From the NCBI GenBank assembly GCA_022841475.1, contig JALHRJ010000029.1, positions 1 to 50,917 of the forward strand: a stretch of DNA of 50,917 bases, given 5' to 3'. Position numbers and translations under genes: made by a program. Under the pieces are notes generated by a model. The model was not told the origin of the DNA and searched no databases. It worked only from the letters and a program-made list of their open reading frames with translations. Shown here piece by piece: positions 34,550-43,168 of this stretch (within the stretch, counting starts at the first letter, position 1; the number at the start of each line of letters is the position of its first letter). The stretch is from Cyclobacteriaceae bacterium. GTDB taxonomy: Bacteria; Bacteroidota; Bacteroidia; Cytophagales; Cyclobacteriaceae.

Positions 34550-35842
34550 ATGATGCCAACCCGCAGATCCTTCTTTCAAAAAATAATCGGAACCGCCAGT
34601 GCTTTTTCACTTACTCCGCTCGTGAGCCAGGCTATAGCCGAAGATGTTTCGGATGCCTTGTATTCACTCAACAAACTTTCTCCGCTGGCTGCTGCCAACG
34701 ATGAAGAACTGTGGGCACGCATGGCACAGGCGTTCACGGTCAGTCCTACCATCATGAACCTGAACAACGGTGGGGTGAGTCCACAGCCTAAAGTGGTACA
34801 AGATGCTGTGGATCGGTATTACCATTTAAGCAACGAGGCCCCATCCTATTACATGTGGCGGATTCTGGATGCCGGTCGTGAGGCTTTAAGAAGTAAGCTG
34901 GCCGACCTTGCCGGTGTGGATGCAGAAACCATTGCTATAAATAGAAACACGACTGAAGCCTTAGGCACGGTAACCTGGGGCACCGACCTGAAGCGTGGAG
35001 ATGAAATTGTAATGACTCGCTACGACTACCCCAACATGATTCACGCCTGGAAACAACGCGAACTGCGCGAAGGCATTAAAATCAATTGGATAACTCCGAA
35101 CCTGCCCATCGAAAATGATGAGTCGCTTATCAATCTTTATATCGGAGCTACAACTGCAAAAACCAAAGTATGGCACCTTACACATATCATTAACTGGAGC
35201 GGGCAAATAACACCCGTTGCCAAGCTATGTGCCGAAGCGCGTAAACGCGGCATTACTACCCTTGTAGATGCGGCCCATTCCTTTGCTCATCTTGATTACA
35301 AGATTTCTGATTTTGATTGTGACTACTTCGGCACCAGTTTACATAAATGGCTTTGCGCTCCCTTTGGCACCGGCATGTTGCACATGCGCAAATCGTTGAT
35401 CGAAAAAACATGGCCTATGTTTTCTGTAGAGAAACCACAAAGTGCCGACATCAGAAAGTTTGAAGCGTTGGGCACACGATCGTTTGCGCCTGAGCAGGCG
35501 ATTGGTCAGGCCATTGATTTTCATAATGCTATCGGCAGCAAACGCAAACAAGAGCGGCTGCATTATCTGAAATTGTATTGGTGCGAAGCAGTAGTCAAAC
35601 ATCCCCGCATTAAACTACACATCTCGCTCAAGCCAGAATATTCTTGTGCACTGGGCACGTTTAGTATTGATGGAATGGAAGCCGGTGATATTTCCGCTAA
35701 GCTCTTTAATCAATTTCAGATACACACCACTTCTGTAAAGTGGGAAAAGCTGAATGCCGTGCGCATTACACCCCATGTGTATACTACAACTAAAGATCTG
35801 GATCGGTTTATCGAAGCTGTTGAAAAGATTGTAAAGTCGTAA
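34550..35842 (+). CDS. Exported class V aminotransferase-like PLP enzyme
   Basis: 430 residues; the Met at 34553 is equally possible. The N-terminus MPTRRSFFQKIIGTASAFSLTPLVSQA is a twin-arginine signal, so the PLP enzyme is exported folded. The fold is that of class V aminotransferases (isopenicillin-N epimerase/cysteine desulfurase-like): NNGGVSPQPKVVQDAV, RNTTEALGTV, LVDAAHSFAHL, and the PLP lysine in GTSLHKWLCAPFGTG (Lys266). The reaction and substrate are not predictable. A penicillin-acylase-type gene follows on the same strand, separated by a long hairpin. Confidence 0.88.
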   Translation: MMPTRRSFFQKIIGTASAFSLTPLVSQAIAEDVSDALYSLNKLSPLAAANDEELWARMAQAFTVSPTIMNLNNGGVSPQPKVVQDAVDRYYHLSNEAPSYYMWRILDAGREALRSKLADLAGVDAETIAINRNTTEALGTVTWGTDLKRGDEIVMTRYDYPNMIHAWKQRELREGIKINWITPNLPIENDESLINLYIGATTAKTKVWHLTHIINWSGQITPVAKLCAEARKRGITTLVDAAHSFAHLDYKISDFDCDYFGTSLHKWLCAPFGTGMLHMRKSLIEKTWPMFSVEKPQSADIRKFEALGTRSFAPEQAIGQAIDFHNAIGSKRKQERLHYLKLYWCEAVVKHPRIKLHISLKPEYSCALGTFSIDGMEAGDISAKLFNQFQIHTTSVKWEKLNAVRITPHVYTTTKDLDRFIEAVEKIVKS

Positions 35843-35858
35843 AGCCTACTTAATTCCA

Positions 35859-35894
35859 TAGTCGTCAAGACCACTTAAAGTAGTCAGACGACTA
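35859..35894. other. Long imperfect hairpin between two genes
   Basis: TAGTCGTC pairs perfectly with GACGACTA, and inside it GACCACT pairs with AGTAGTC with one mismatch around TAA. It starts 16 bases after the aminotransferase stop. There is no T tract on either strand, so it is a weak terminator candidate and could stabilise mRNA or bind protein. Confidence 0.5.
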
Positions 35895-35974
35895 ACCGCC
35901 TAGCGCCCCACTCATCAACTTCTTATTTCAATTAATGAGTTGAAGGTGTAGTTTTAAGTATCTACCATGATATT

Positions 35975-38362
35975 ATGAAAAAATTACTACCCATTGCGCT
36001 CGCACTATTGGTTGGCTGTACAACATCATCAAACCAAAAAGATGAACTCACAGTAGCGGGATTACAAAAACCTGTTGAGATTCTTCGCGATGAATATGGG
36101 ATCAATCACATCTATGCGCAAAATGAACACGATCTGTTTTTCGCTCAAGGCTATAGTGCTGCCAAAGACCGACTCTTTCAATTTGAATTGTGGCGCAGAC
36201 AAGCAAGCGGAACCGTTTCTGAAATCCTGGGTGAACGTGAATTAAGAAGAGACATCGGAACACGCTTGTTTAAATTTCGTGGTGATCTTAAAAAAGAACT
36301 GAATCATTATCATCCACGCGGGGAAGCGATCATTAATGCATTTACAGAAGGCATCAATGCGTATGTAGCCGAAACAGAAAAAGATTCTACACTCTTGCCG
36401 CTCGAATTTCAATTGCTGAACATAAAAGCAGGCCGGTGGACACCCGATCTCGTTATCTCGCGACATCAGGGTTTGCTCGGCAATTTGCCGGAGGAACTTT
36501 CAACAGCCCGTGCAGTAGCCTTATTAGGAGCCGAAGAGGTTAAGAAGATAAGAGTCTTTGAGCCGGGCTTGCCACGTTTGGAATTGGATGCCGCTATTGA
36601 TCCGAAAGGATTATTTGACAATGTAATCGAAGTGTATGATGCGTTTCGAAAGCCGGTCACCTTTGCTCCTGAAGATTTAGTGGCCCTAAAAAATCCGGAT
36701 GTAAATAAGTATCGGCAATTAACGCAACGCGATCAACACGATTATGAAGAAATGATTTCTACTGGGCAGCGATCCATTGGCAGCAACAACTGGATTGTAA
36801 GTGGTAAAAAATCAGAAAGCGGATTCCCCCTGTTAGCCAATGATCCGCACCGGGCACTCTCAGCACCCTCGCTTCGTTACATGGTTCATTTAAATGCACC
36901 CGGTTGGAATGTAGTCGGTGGCGGTGAGCCAACCATTCCCGGTGTCTCCATCGGGCATAATGAATTTGGCGCCTGGGGCCTTACCATTTTTAACATTGAT
37001 GGCGAAGACCTGATGGTGTATGAGGTAAATCCAAAAAATCCGAATCAATACAACTATCAGAATACATGGGAAGAGATGAGGATAATTATGGATACGATTC
37101 ATGTTAAAGGAGCTGCCGATGTTTTTGTAGAACATAAGTACACCCGCCACGGACCCATAACTTTCATTGATGCAAAAAGAAATAAAGCCTATGCGGTGCG
37201 GGCCGCGTGGATGGAACCCGGAGGCGCTCCGTATATGGCATGCTTGCGAATGAACGGAGCCAAAACCTGGGCGGAGTTTCGCGAAGCGTGTTCGTATAGT
37301 CATATACCCGGTGAAAATATGATTTGGGCTGATAAGGAAGGAAACATTGGCTGGCAAACTGTAGGCATTGCACCGATTCGAAAAAATTGGGATGGTCTCG
37401 TGCCCGTGCCCGGTGATGGTCGTTATGAGTGGGACGGATTTCTTCCCATCCAATCGTTACCGAATACTTTCAATCCTGGAAAGGGATTTTGGGTTACGGC
37501 TAATGAAAATTTAGTTGCCTCTGATTATGCATACAGAAATGCGGTGGGTTGGCAATGGGCCGATAGCAGCCGGGCAAACCGCATAAGCGAAGTACTGGCA
37601 AGCAAACCCAAACATTCGGTTGATGATATGAAACAATTACAATTCGATTATCTCGCTAACCCGGCCCGTCAACTTGTTCCGCATTTAAAAACGCTTAAAA
37701 CGAAAGATGTAAATGTTGAAAAATTACGCAGGATGCTATTGAGTTGGGATTTTGTAATGGATAAAAATTCTATTCCTGCAGCTATCTATTCCGCCCTGGA
37801 GAAAAGGGTATTGGAGCAGGCCCATCTGCATATGGTGCCCGAAAAAGGAAGAGCAACTATAAAAAATGTTTCCTTTAAAAGCGCCATGCGATGGTTACAA
37901 GCAATAAGCGTTGAAGATCGCAATGCATTTTTACTTTCAGCTCTTGCAGAAGCAAATGAAAGCTTACGGAAAAAACTAGGCGAAGATATCACGAAGTGGC
38001 AATACGGCCAACCCGCGTATCATCATGTGTTGATTAAACATCCGCTTAGCAATGCAGTGAATGACTCGATCAGAAAAATTTTAGAATGCGGACCACTTCC
38101 TCGCGGTGGTTCTGGCTCTACACCGGGCGTTACCAGCAATACAGACAATCAAACCCATGGGGCAACGTTTCGCATGGTTGCTGATGTTTCGGATTGGGAT
38201 AAGACACAATTCTCGAACTCACCCGGACAAAGCGGTAATCCGGAAAGCAGCTTTTATAAAAATCTATTCGAGTTGTGGGCAACCGATCAGCATTTTCCGG
38301 TTTACTTCAGTCGAGGAAAAATTGAGAAAGCCGCAAAGGAAAAAACGATTCTAAAACCATAA
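35975..38362 (+). CDS. Penicillin-acylase-family lipoprotein (Ntn hydrolase)
   Basis: 795 residues. The lipobox LVGC (Cys15) predicts a lipid-anchored envelope protein. The penicillin amidase fold begins VEILRDEYGINHIYAQNEHDLFFAQGYSAAKDRLFQFELWRRQASGTVSEILG. The self-cleavage site and catalytic N-terminal Ser270 lie in SIGSNNWIVSGKKSESG, followed by LLANDPH. Later motifs are GGGEPTIPGVSIGHNEFGAWGLT and SGSTPGVTSNTD. Such enzymes hydrolyse amide bonds of acylated amino compounds, including acyl-homoserine lactones or beta-lactams in some members. The natural substrate here is unknown. Confidence 0.92.
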   Translation: MKKLLPIALALLVGCTTSSNQKDELTVAGLQKPVEILRDEYGINHIYAQNEHDLFFAQGYSAAKDRLFQFELWRRQASGTVSEILGERELRRDIGTRLFKFRGDLKKELNHYHPRGEAIINAFTEGINAYVAETEKDSTLLPLEFQLLNIKAGRWTPDLVISRHQGLLGNLPEELSTARAVALLGAEEVKKIRVFEPGLPRLELDAAIDPKGLFDNVIEVYDAFRKPVTFAPEDLVALKNPDVNKYRQLTQRDQHDYEEMISTGQRSIGSNNWIVSGKKSESGFPLLANDPHRALSAPSLRYMVHLNAPGWNVVGGGEPTIPGVSIGHNEFGAWGLTIFNIDGEDLMVYEVNPKNPNQYNYQNTWEEMRIIMDTIHVKGAADVFVEHKYTRHGPITFIDAKRNKAYAVRAAWMEPGGAPYMACLRMNGAKTWAEFREACSYSHIPGENMIWADKEGNIGWQTVGIAPIRKNWDGLVPVPGDGRYEWDGFLPIQSLPNTFNPGKGFWVTANENLVASDYAYRNAVGWQWADSSRANRISEVLASKPKHSVDDMKQLQFDYLANPARQLVPHLKTLKTKDVNVEKLRRMLLSWDFVMDKNSIPAAIYSALEKRVLEQAHLHMVPEKGRATIKNVSFKSAMRWLQAISVEDRNAFLLSALAEANESLRKKLGEDITKWQYGQPAYHHVLIKHPLSNAVNDSIRKILECGPLPRGGSGSTPGVTSNTDNQTHGATFRMVADVSDWDKTQFSNSPGQSGNPESSFYKNLFELWATDQHFPVYFSRGKIEKAAKEKTILKP

Positions 38363-38387
38363 TAAGATTTCTGGCTACCTTGTGACC

Positions 38388-39014
38388 ATGGTTGATTTGA
38401 GTTTGATTAAAAAGTACTTGCCGCACATCGGGCTTGATTTGCAGGAAGCTTTCGCAAAAGAAGGTGTTCTTAAAGATGTGCCAACCCACACCGAAATTTT
38501 ACAAGAAGGGCAGCACGTAACCATGATCCCGCTTGTGCTGGAAGGACTGATCAAAGTATACACCCGTAATGAAGAAAGAGAACTTCTCCTTTATTATATC
38601 GAACCCAGCGAAAGTTGTGTAATGTCGTTTCTGGCCGGAATAAAAAATCAACCCAGCAAAATATTTGCCCTTACGGAAGAGCCCACTAAAATACTTTTGC
38701 TTCCTTCACGAAGTGTGGAACAATGGATCCAGAAGTTTCCAAGGTTAAATAATCTGTTTTACGATTTATACAATACGCGCTATTCCGAATTGATCGATAC
38801 ATTAAATCAACTCATCTTTCAAAAACTGGATTCACGCATCTTCGAGTATCTGAAAGAAAAAAGCCGGGTTAAATCAACCCGTATCCTTGACCTGCGGCAT
38901 CGCGAAATAGCCCTCGAGTTGGGTACATCCCGTGAGGTAATTACCCGCGTATTGAAAAAGCTCGAGAAAGAAGGTAAAGTAAGGCAGGTTGACAACGGCA
39001 TTGAATTAATCTAA
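38388..39014 (+). CDS. Crp/Fnr-family transcription regulator
   Basis: 208 residues from the ATG at 38388; a GTG two codons upstream is also possible. The cyclic-nucleotide-binding-like domain (about 15-120) contains HTEILQEGQHVTMIPLVLEGLIKVYTRNEERELLLYYI. The C-terminal helix-turn-helix is LDLRHREIALELGTSREVITRVLKKLEKEGKV, with the recognition helix TSREVITRVLKKL. No iron-sulfur cysteine cluster pattern of Fnr is present. A CRP-like palindrome with the GTGA-N6-TCAC core lies 46 bases downstream and probably is its target. TACCTTGT at 38376-38383 resembles a -7 box. Confidence 0.92.
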   Translation: MVDLSLIKKYLPHIGLDLQEAFAKEGVLKDVPTHTEILQEGQHVTMIPLVLEGLIKVYTRNEERELLLYYIEPSESCVMSFLAGIKNQPSKIFALTEEPTKILLLPSRSVEQWIQKFPRLNNLFYDLYNTRYSELIDTLNQLIFQKLDSRIFEYLKEKSRVKSTRILDLRHREIALELGTSREVITRVLKKLEKEGKVRQVDNGIELI

Positions 39015-39060
39015 TAACTTTCGCCCTGTAAATCAATTGATTAGGCACACAATACCTTAG

Positions 39061-39078
39061 TGGTGACTATGATCACCA
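39061..39078. promoter_or_regulatory. CRP-type operator upstream of the small membrane operon
   Basis: TGGTGA and TCACCA are separated by 6 bases, giving the exact GTGA-N6-TCAC core of Crp/Fnr-family sites. It lies between the Crp/Fnr gene and the next open frames. Its centre (39069.5) is about 42 bases before the predicted transcription start. Confidence 0.55.
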
Positions 39079-39098
39079 GTTTTGCACCACTCTGAATC

Positions 39099-39106
39099 TA
39101 CCTTTG
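39099..39106 (+). promoter_or_regulatory. -7 box of the small membrane operon
   Basis: TACCTTTG matches TAnnTTTG exactly. The region where a -33 TTG would be (about 39076-39079) is occupied by the right arm of the palindrome, as in activator-dependent promoters. Confidence 0.5.
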
Positions 39107-39123
39107 AATCATCAATCAGGATA

Positions 39124-39204
39124 ATGAATAAGCCACTCAAACTTCTTATCGTTTGTATACTCTGTTTGGGGCTTATCTATACACTGGTGTGGATCATGAA
39201 ATAA
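39124..39204 (+). CDS. 26-residue single-pass membrane peptide
   Basis: MNKPLKLLIVCILCLGLIYT, continuing LVWIMK, is a short basic N-terminus followed by one hydrophobic helix and a lysine end. A CAGGA stretch lies 3-7 bases before the ATG, and the frame sits just after a consensus -7 box. It precedes the DUF2892 gene by 24 bases on the same strand. It is too short for automatic gene calling. Function unknown; it could be a leader or a partner of the next membrane protein. Confidence 0.45.
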   Translation: MNKPLKLLIVCILCLGLIYTLVWIMK

Positions 39205-39228
39205 ACCATCAACTAAAAATTTATCATT

Positions 39229-39441
39229 ATGAAAAAGAACATGGGCGGAGCTGACCGGGTAATTAGAATAATTCTGGCAGCCATTTTTGCAGTATTGTAT
39301 TTTACGGGCACAATACCCGGAACACTGGGTTTAGTGTTAGTAATTCTTGGGGGCGTTTTTGTATTGACAAGTCTGGTGAGTGTTTGCCCCTTGTATTCGA
39401 TTGTGGGTTTAAATACCTGCCTCACGAAAAGCAAGGCCTGA
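39229..39441 (+). CDS. DUF2892 (YgaP-like) small membrane protein
   Basis: 70 residues. The family start is KKNMGGADRVIRIILAAIFAVLYFTG, followed by a second helix TLGLVLVILGGVFVLTSLVSVCPLYSIVGLNTC. Two cysteines occur in the conserved CPLY...GLNTC end. DUF2892 is the membrane part of YgaP, a rhodanese-linked protein, but here it stands without a rhodanese domain. With the 26-residue peptide it seems to form a small operon under the neighbouring Crp/Fnr regulator. Function unknown. Confidence 0.88.
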   Translation: MKKNMGGADRVIRIILAAIFAVLYFTGTIPGTLGLVLVILGGVFVLTSLVSVCPLYSIVGLNTCLTKSKA

Positions 39442-39459
39442 GATTTTACATCTTTTACA

Positions 39460-39595
39460 AAGAATGAGGCTGGTCGTCCTGTCATCGTCAAGCCTTAGGC
39501 CTGACGATCCCAGATTTGAGAGGTAGAATGAGATTCCGGCTCAAGGGCCGGAATGACATTTCAATCTTAATTGACTTTTGAGACAGCCTCATTTT
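39460..39595. repeat. Palindromic repeat copy C, one arm shortened
   Basis: The right arm (39573-39594) GACTTTTGAGACAGCCTCAT is intact. The left arm reads GAGGCTGGTCGTCCTG, lacking the eight bases TCTCAAAA present in copies A and B. The interior holds two palindromes: CGTCA.GCCTTAGGC.TGACG, and ATTCCGGC ... GCCGGAAT, the second flanked by GAATGA on both sides. The element lies between two convergent stops (39441 and 39598). Confidence 0.8.
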
Positions 39596-39597
39596 CT

Positions 39598-40191
39598 TTA
39601 CGCGTGAAACCAATTGGGGAAACTCCACACCATCCAGCCGTAAACAGCAAAGCGCAACACGCGGGAAATACAGATCAGGAGAAAGTTTTTAAAGTTCATA
39701 TTGACCGAACCCGCCAACATACACATAGCAGAAAAAGGCACTGGGGTTACAGCTCCTACAAACACCAGATAGCCTCCAAACTTTTTTAATTTATTTTCAT
39801 ACTGCTTTAAGTATTTTTCTCGAATCCGATTTTGATAAAAAGGTGTTTTGGAAAAATTTCTTCCAATGTAATACCCTAACACACCCGCACCGTATGAAAT
39901 AACTGTAAGGATAGATAGGTTAATAACAAATCCGGCTACCTCAATATCATCCAGTATCCAGATCATCATGAACAACTCAGGAGGGATGATTCCAAAAATA
40001 ATTTCCGAAAGTGTATAGATGCCATAAAGTATTCCAGGGTTGGCCCGAATCTCACCGATATGGCTTTTGAAATTTTCCTGGATAAACTCCTCCAGAAAGT
40101 AGAAGGCTACGATAATGACAAAAAAGAAAACTAGTCCGCGCAATAAATTGCGTATCAAAAAACCTGAGTGTGTTTCTTCCTCTTCCTGCAT
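39598..40191 (-). CDS. VTT-domain (DedA-like) membrane protein
   Basis: 197 residues with four to five hydrophobic segments. VTT/SNARE-associated features are GIIPPELFMMIW, then GYYIGRNFSKTPFYQ, then GGYLVFVGAVTPVPFSAMCMLAGSVNMNFKNFLL with the conserved G..TPVPF.....AG pattern. VTT proteins are proposed flippases or transporters of lipid carriers, with roles in envelope upkeep. The gene lies 3 bases after the YghO-like gene on the minus strand and ends at repeat C. The identity of its substrate is unknown. Confidence 0.85.
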   Translation of the reverse strand: MQEEEETHSGFLIRNLLRGLVFFFVIIVAFYFLEEFIQENFKSHIGEIRANPGILYGIYTLSEIIFGIIPPELFMMIWILDDIEVAGFVINLSILTVISYGAGVLGYYIGRNFSKTPFYQNRIREKYLKQYENKLKKFGGYLVFVGAVTPVPFSAMCMLAGSVNMNFKNFLLICISRVLRFAVYGWMVWSFPNWFHA

Positions 40192-40194
40192 AGC

Positions 40195-41364
40195 TCAATT
40201 TAATATAGGCATCCGTTTGAATGGTTTGGTTTCATCAAAGAGTTTGCGGTAGGTGGCATGTCTTTTTACTACAGGAGCATTAATCTGCTCAACTACGCGA
40301 ATCATCTTTGGATTAAAATCCCCGATCCAATTCATTTCATATTCTTTATAAGGAAATTTTTTTGTCTGTGCCATCCTCCGAAAGGTTTCGATAATAGCTC
40401 CATCTACTCCTTTGCCTTGATGTTCTGGTACAAGTCCAAATAATATTCCAAATGCTTTTTTATTGGTCTTTAATAAGGTATGCCACACAAATTGCAGCTT
40501 TCCCAACCAGTTCATTTTACCACCTACATATTTAAAAATCTGATTGACCTCTGGTAAGGAAAGAAAAAATGCGATCGGCTCATCTTTATAATATCCAAAC
40601 CACAAAAGTTTTTCATCCATGATGGGTTTCATCTGCTTCACCAGATGTTTAGCCTGCAACTCGGTAAGCTCAGGTATTTCACCCCGCTTTGCCCAGGCAC
40701 GGTTATATACCTGCCTGATTTTTCCGGGGAGTGTATTCCATTCAGATTTTTTTACATAAGAGAATTTATAGTCGGGATTTTTCTCAACTAAAGCAGCTTT
40801 TTCATAGAGTCTGTCATCGAGCGGCCCTTCAATAGGGCGGCCAAAGGTTAGCTGATAAAAGTAAACCTGAAAACCATACGCCTCAAAAAATTTCTGATAG
40901 TATGGGAAATTATAATTGCACTGATAATTTGGTTCGCGATCAAAACCCTCCAATAAAAGACCCCACCACCGATCGCGGTTTCCAAAATTAATTGGGCCAT
41001 CCATTGCTTCCATGCCTCGTTGTTGTAGCCAGGTTTTACATTGATCGAAGAGCATAAAGGCTGCTTGCTCGTCTTCGATACATTCAAAAAAACCCATTCC
41101 TCCGGTAGGCTGTTCGTTACCCTTATTGGTTGTCTTTTGATTTACAAAAGCTGCTACCCTACCAATCGTTTCACCATTATCATTAACCAGCAACCAGCGA
41201 ATGCACTCACCATGATGGAAAGTTTTATTCTTCTCTTTATTAAAAACTCCTTCCACATCAGCATCTAAAGGCCTGATCCAACACGGAGAATTATTATACA
41301 ACCTCACAGGAAAGTTTATAAACTCCTTTTTTTCTAGTGCAGTGATTACCTCTTTGATTTGCAT
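40195..41364 (-). CDS. YghO-like GNAT-fold protein
   Basis: 389 residues. It resembles the conserved YghO family of hypothetical proteins and contains two acetyltransferase-like halves. The N-terminal part has WIRPLDADVEGVFN and ETIGRVAAFVNQKTT...GGMGFFECIEDEQAAFMLFDQCKTWL, a typical GNAT strand-helix pattern. The middle has GPINFGNRDRWWGLLLEGF. The C-terminal half reads GYYKDEPIAFFLSLPEVNQIFKY, then ILFGLVPEHQGKGVDGAIIETF, where Q-G-K-G-V-D-G corresponds to an acyl-CoA-binding loop. The acceptor is unknown. It precedes the VTT gene with 3 bases between them, so the two are likely cotranscribed. Confidence 0.75.
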   Translation of the reverse strand: MQIKEVITALEKKEFINFPVRLYNNSPCWIRPLDADVEGVFNKEKNKTFHHGECIRWLLVNDNGETIGRVAAFVNQKTTNKGNEQPTGGMGFFECIEDEQAAFMLFDQCKTWLQQRGMEAMDGPINFGNRDRWWGLLLEGFDREPNYQCNYNFPYYQKFFEAYGFQVYFYQLTFGRPIEGPLDDRLYEKAALVEKNPDYKFSYVKKSEWNTLPGKIRQVYNRAWAKRGEIPELTELQAKHLVKQMKPIMDEKLLWFGYYKDEPIAFFLSLPEVNQIFKYVGGKMNWLGKLQFVWHTLLKTNKKAFGILFGLVPEHQGKGVDGAIIETFRRMAQTKKFPYKEYEMNWIGDFNPKMIRVVEQINAPVVKRHATYRKLFDETKPFKRMPILN

Positions 41365-41382
41365 GGTGGTGAGTTAGAGGTC

Positions 41383-42867
41383 TCAGCGGGCTAGTTTATT
41401 GGGAAGCTTGATTTCAAATGTTGTCCCAACACCTGCTTGACTTTCTACGGTCAACTGCCCTTCGAGTTTTTCGACAGCATTTTTAACAATATATAGTCCC
41501 AAGCCCGAGCCTTCGGATTGCTCGCTGGCGCGATAAAACATTTCAAAAATCTTATTCAGATTCTCTGCGCTGATGCCGATACCATTGTCTTTAAATATAA
41601 TAAGCGCCTGCCTGTTGTCAATTTCAATTTGAATGGAAACTTCACCCAGCACATCGCCCAGTTTACGATACTTTATAGCATTTGAAATCAGATTTCGAAA
41701 AATCTCTCCAATGCGCCAGGGATCACTATAAAACTCACCTCCCTTAATTACAACTTGTCTATCGGTTTGATCGGCACCTCGCATATAGTTGAGGTCCTTG
41801 AATGTCTTATCAATGATAGCGTGAAAATCAATGAAGCCGGTCTTCACATCCAGTTTCAGATTTTTGGAGTGACTCAACACATCACTGATAAAATTATCAA
41901 GCTGGCCAACTTTTTCTCCAATAATCTTGAGGTATTCAGCGGGGTTGTCGTCATTGCCTGGCATCTGGGCCAGGTTTACCAATCCCAGTACGGAAGATAA
42001 AGGAGCCCTTAAATCGTGAGAAACTTTGTACACAAAATTATCTAATTCAGAATTTCGGATTTTCAGTTCTTCCTCTATCTTTTTCTGTTCTGTAATATCT
42101 ACATACACACCAAATATTCCAATGGTTTTGTTTTCGAGGTGCACAGGCACCCCATAAATAATTACCGAAACGGGTTCATCATCCCGGTGTAGTCGGGTGG
42201 TTTCAATTTTAACAATCTGATCCGATGAAATCAATGAATTCAAATCATTACCTTCCGATTCCAATTCCTGGGGAACAATAAAATCATTGAGACTTTTGCC
42301 CCTTAATTCAGTTATTGTATACCCAAAAAGTAATTCGAATCCCCGGTTTACCTGCTCCACATTTCCTGATTCATCCAGCCTTACGATGGCCATGGGTGAA
42401 TTATGGAAAAGTTCCGAAAAAAGAGTTTCTGTTGTTCGATGGCGAATATCCGATTCCCGTTTCTTCTCCTCAAGTTCCTTTCGCTCACGGATGTCGCTAA
42501 TTACTCCACTCCAGGCAATCCTTCCATCCGGAAGCTTTACCGGTTCGCAGGAAGCCTCTATCCACTGGGCTTCAGACTTGGCATTGAAAATTCGACCCTC
42601 CCATTTAATGGGCGCCATTTCAGCTATAGCCTTTTCCAACATGATTTCAAACTCTTCCCAATCGTCCCGGTGAATGAAGACTTTCATGGGATACGATCCA
42701 TTCAACAATACATCGCGGCTGATGCCCAGAATTTTTTCGCAGGAAGAACTCAGGTAGGTAAAATCTCTGGATCCATCTGGATGGAGGGTATACTCGAACA
42801 CCACAACCGGTAGGTTGTCGATCATTTGCTGCATACTTAGTGTCTGAGATCTCCTTTCCGTATTCAT
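41383..42867 (-). CDS. Cytoplasmic PAS-domain histidine kinase
   Basis: 494 residues, no membrane helices. The first PAS/PAC unit (about 10-130) includes FTYLSSSCEKILGISRDVLL and WEGRIFNAKSEAQWIEASCEPV. The second (about 150-270) includes FHNSPMAIVRLDESGNVEQVNRGFELLFGYT. HisKA follows with KVSHDLRAPLSSVLGL (His284). The HATPase motifs are FRNLISNAIKYR, DNGIGI and GSGLGLYI. It has no adjacent response regulator, so it is an orphan kinase. Confidence 0.93.
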   Translation of the reverse strand: MNTERRSQTLSMQQMIDNLPVVVFEYTLHPDGSRDFTYLSSSCEKILGISRDVLLNGSYPMKVFIHRDDWEEFEIMLEKAIAEMAPIKWEGRIFNAKSEAQWIEASCEPVKLPDGRIAWSGVISDIRERKELEEKKRESDIRHRTTETLFSELFHNSPMAIVRLDESGNVEQVNRGFELLFGYTITELRGKSLNDFIVPQELESEGNDLNSLISSDQIVKIETTRLHRDDEPVSVIIYGVPVHLENKTIGIFGVYVDITEQKKIEEELKIRNSELDNFVYKVSHDLRAPLSSVLGLVNLAQMPGNDDNPAEYLKIIGEKVGQLDNFISDVLSHSKNLKLDVKTGFIDFHAIIDKTFKDLNYMRGADQTDRQVVIKGGEFYSDPWRIGEIFRNLISNAIKYRKLGDVLGEVSIQIEIDNRQALIIFKDNGIGISAENLNKIFEMFYRASEQSEGSGLGLYIVKNAVEKLEGQLTVESQAGVGTTFEIKLPNKLAR

Positions 42868-43168
42868 CTTTGCCCGAAGCGAACGGACAAGTTAAATACT
42901 TTTTGGTAATTAGTGAGGGAAGAAGTAAGAGTAAGGTAAGATTCATTTGCTAATTGTGAATAAGCTATTTGAATCCGCAATGTTTATTGTTTAAGGTTCC
43001 CATCCATAAGCCGGATAGCCGCTGGTTATAAAGTAATTCCACAAAGTACAGGTCAGGATCAAATGATTTCGCCCCACCCTGCTGCCGAAATTATCCGGCA
43101 GTCTTGAACAAATCGTACATCTTCGTGAACTTAAGCCGCGGCTAAATGCTGTAAAAAAAAACAAAAAA
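42868..43168. other. 301-base gap without a supported gene
   Basis: A frame at 42991-43221 runs through the gap and into the methyltransferase, but its sequence has no recognisable pattern. A small inverted repeat, CTGCCG and CGGCAG (43082-43101, 8-base loop), has no T tract. Nothing else is visible. Confidence 0.45.

Noticed and set aside
35859..35894. Rho-independent terminator after the aminotransferase gene
   Set aside because: The stem is good but no T tract follows on either strand, so it is listed only as a hairpin.
34550..38362. Beta-lactam biosynthesis cluster
   Set aside because: The aminotransferase and acylase similarities are only to broad families; no peptide synthetase or IPN synthase gene is present.
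39571..39789. 72-codon plus-strand frame over repeat C
   Set aside because: It is antisense to the VTT gene and starts inside the repeat.
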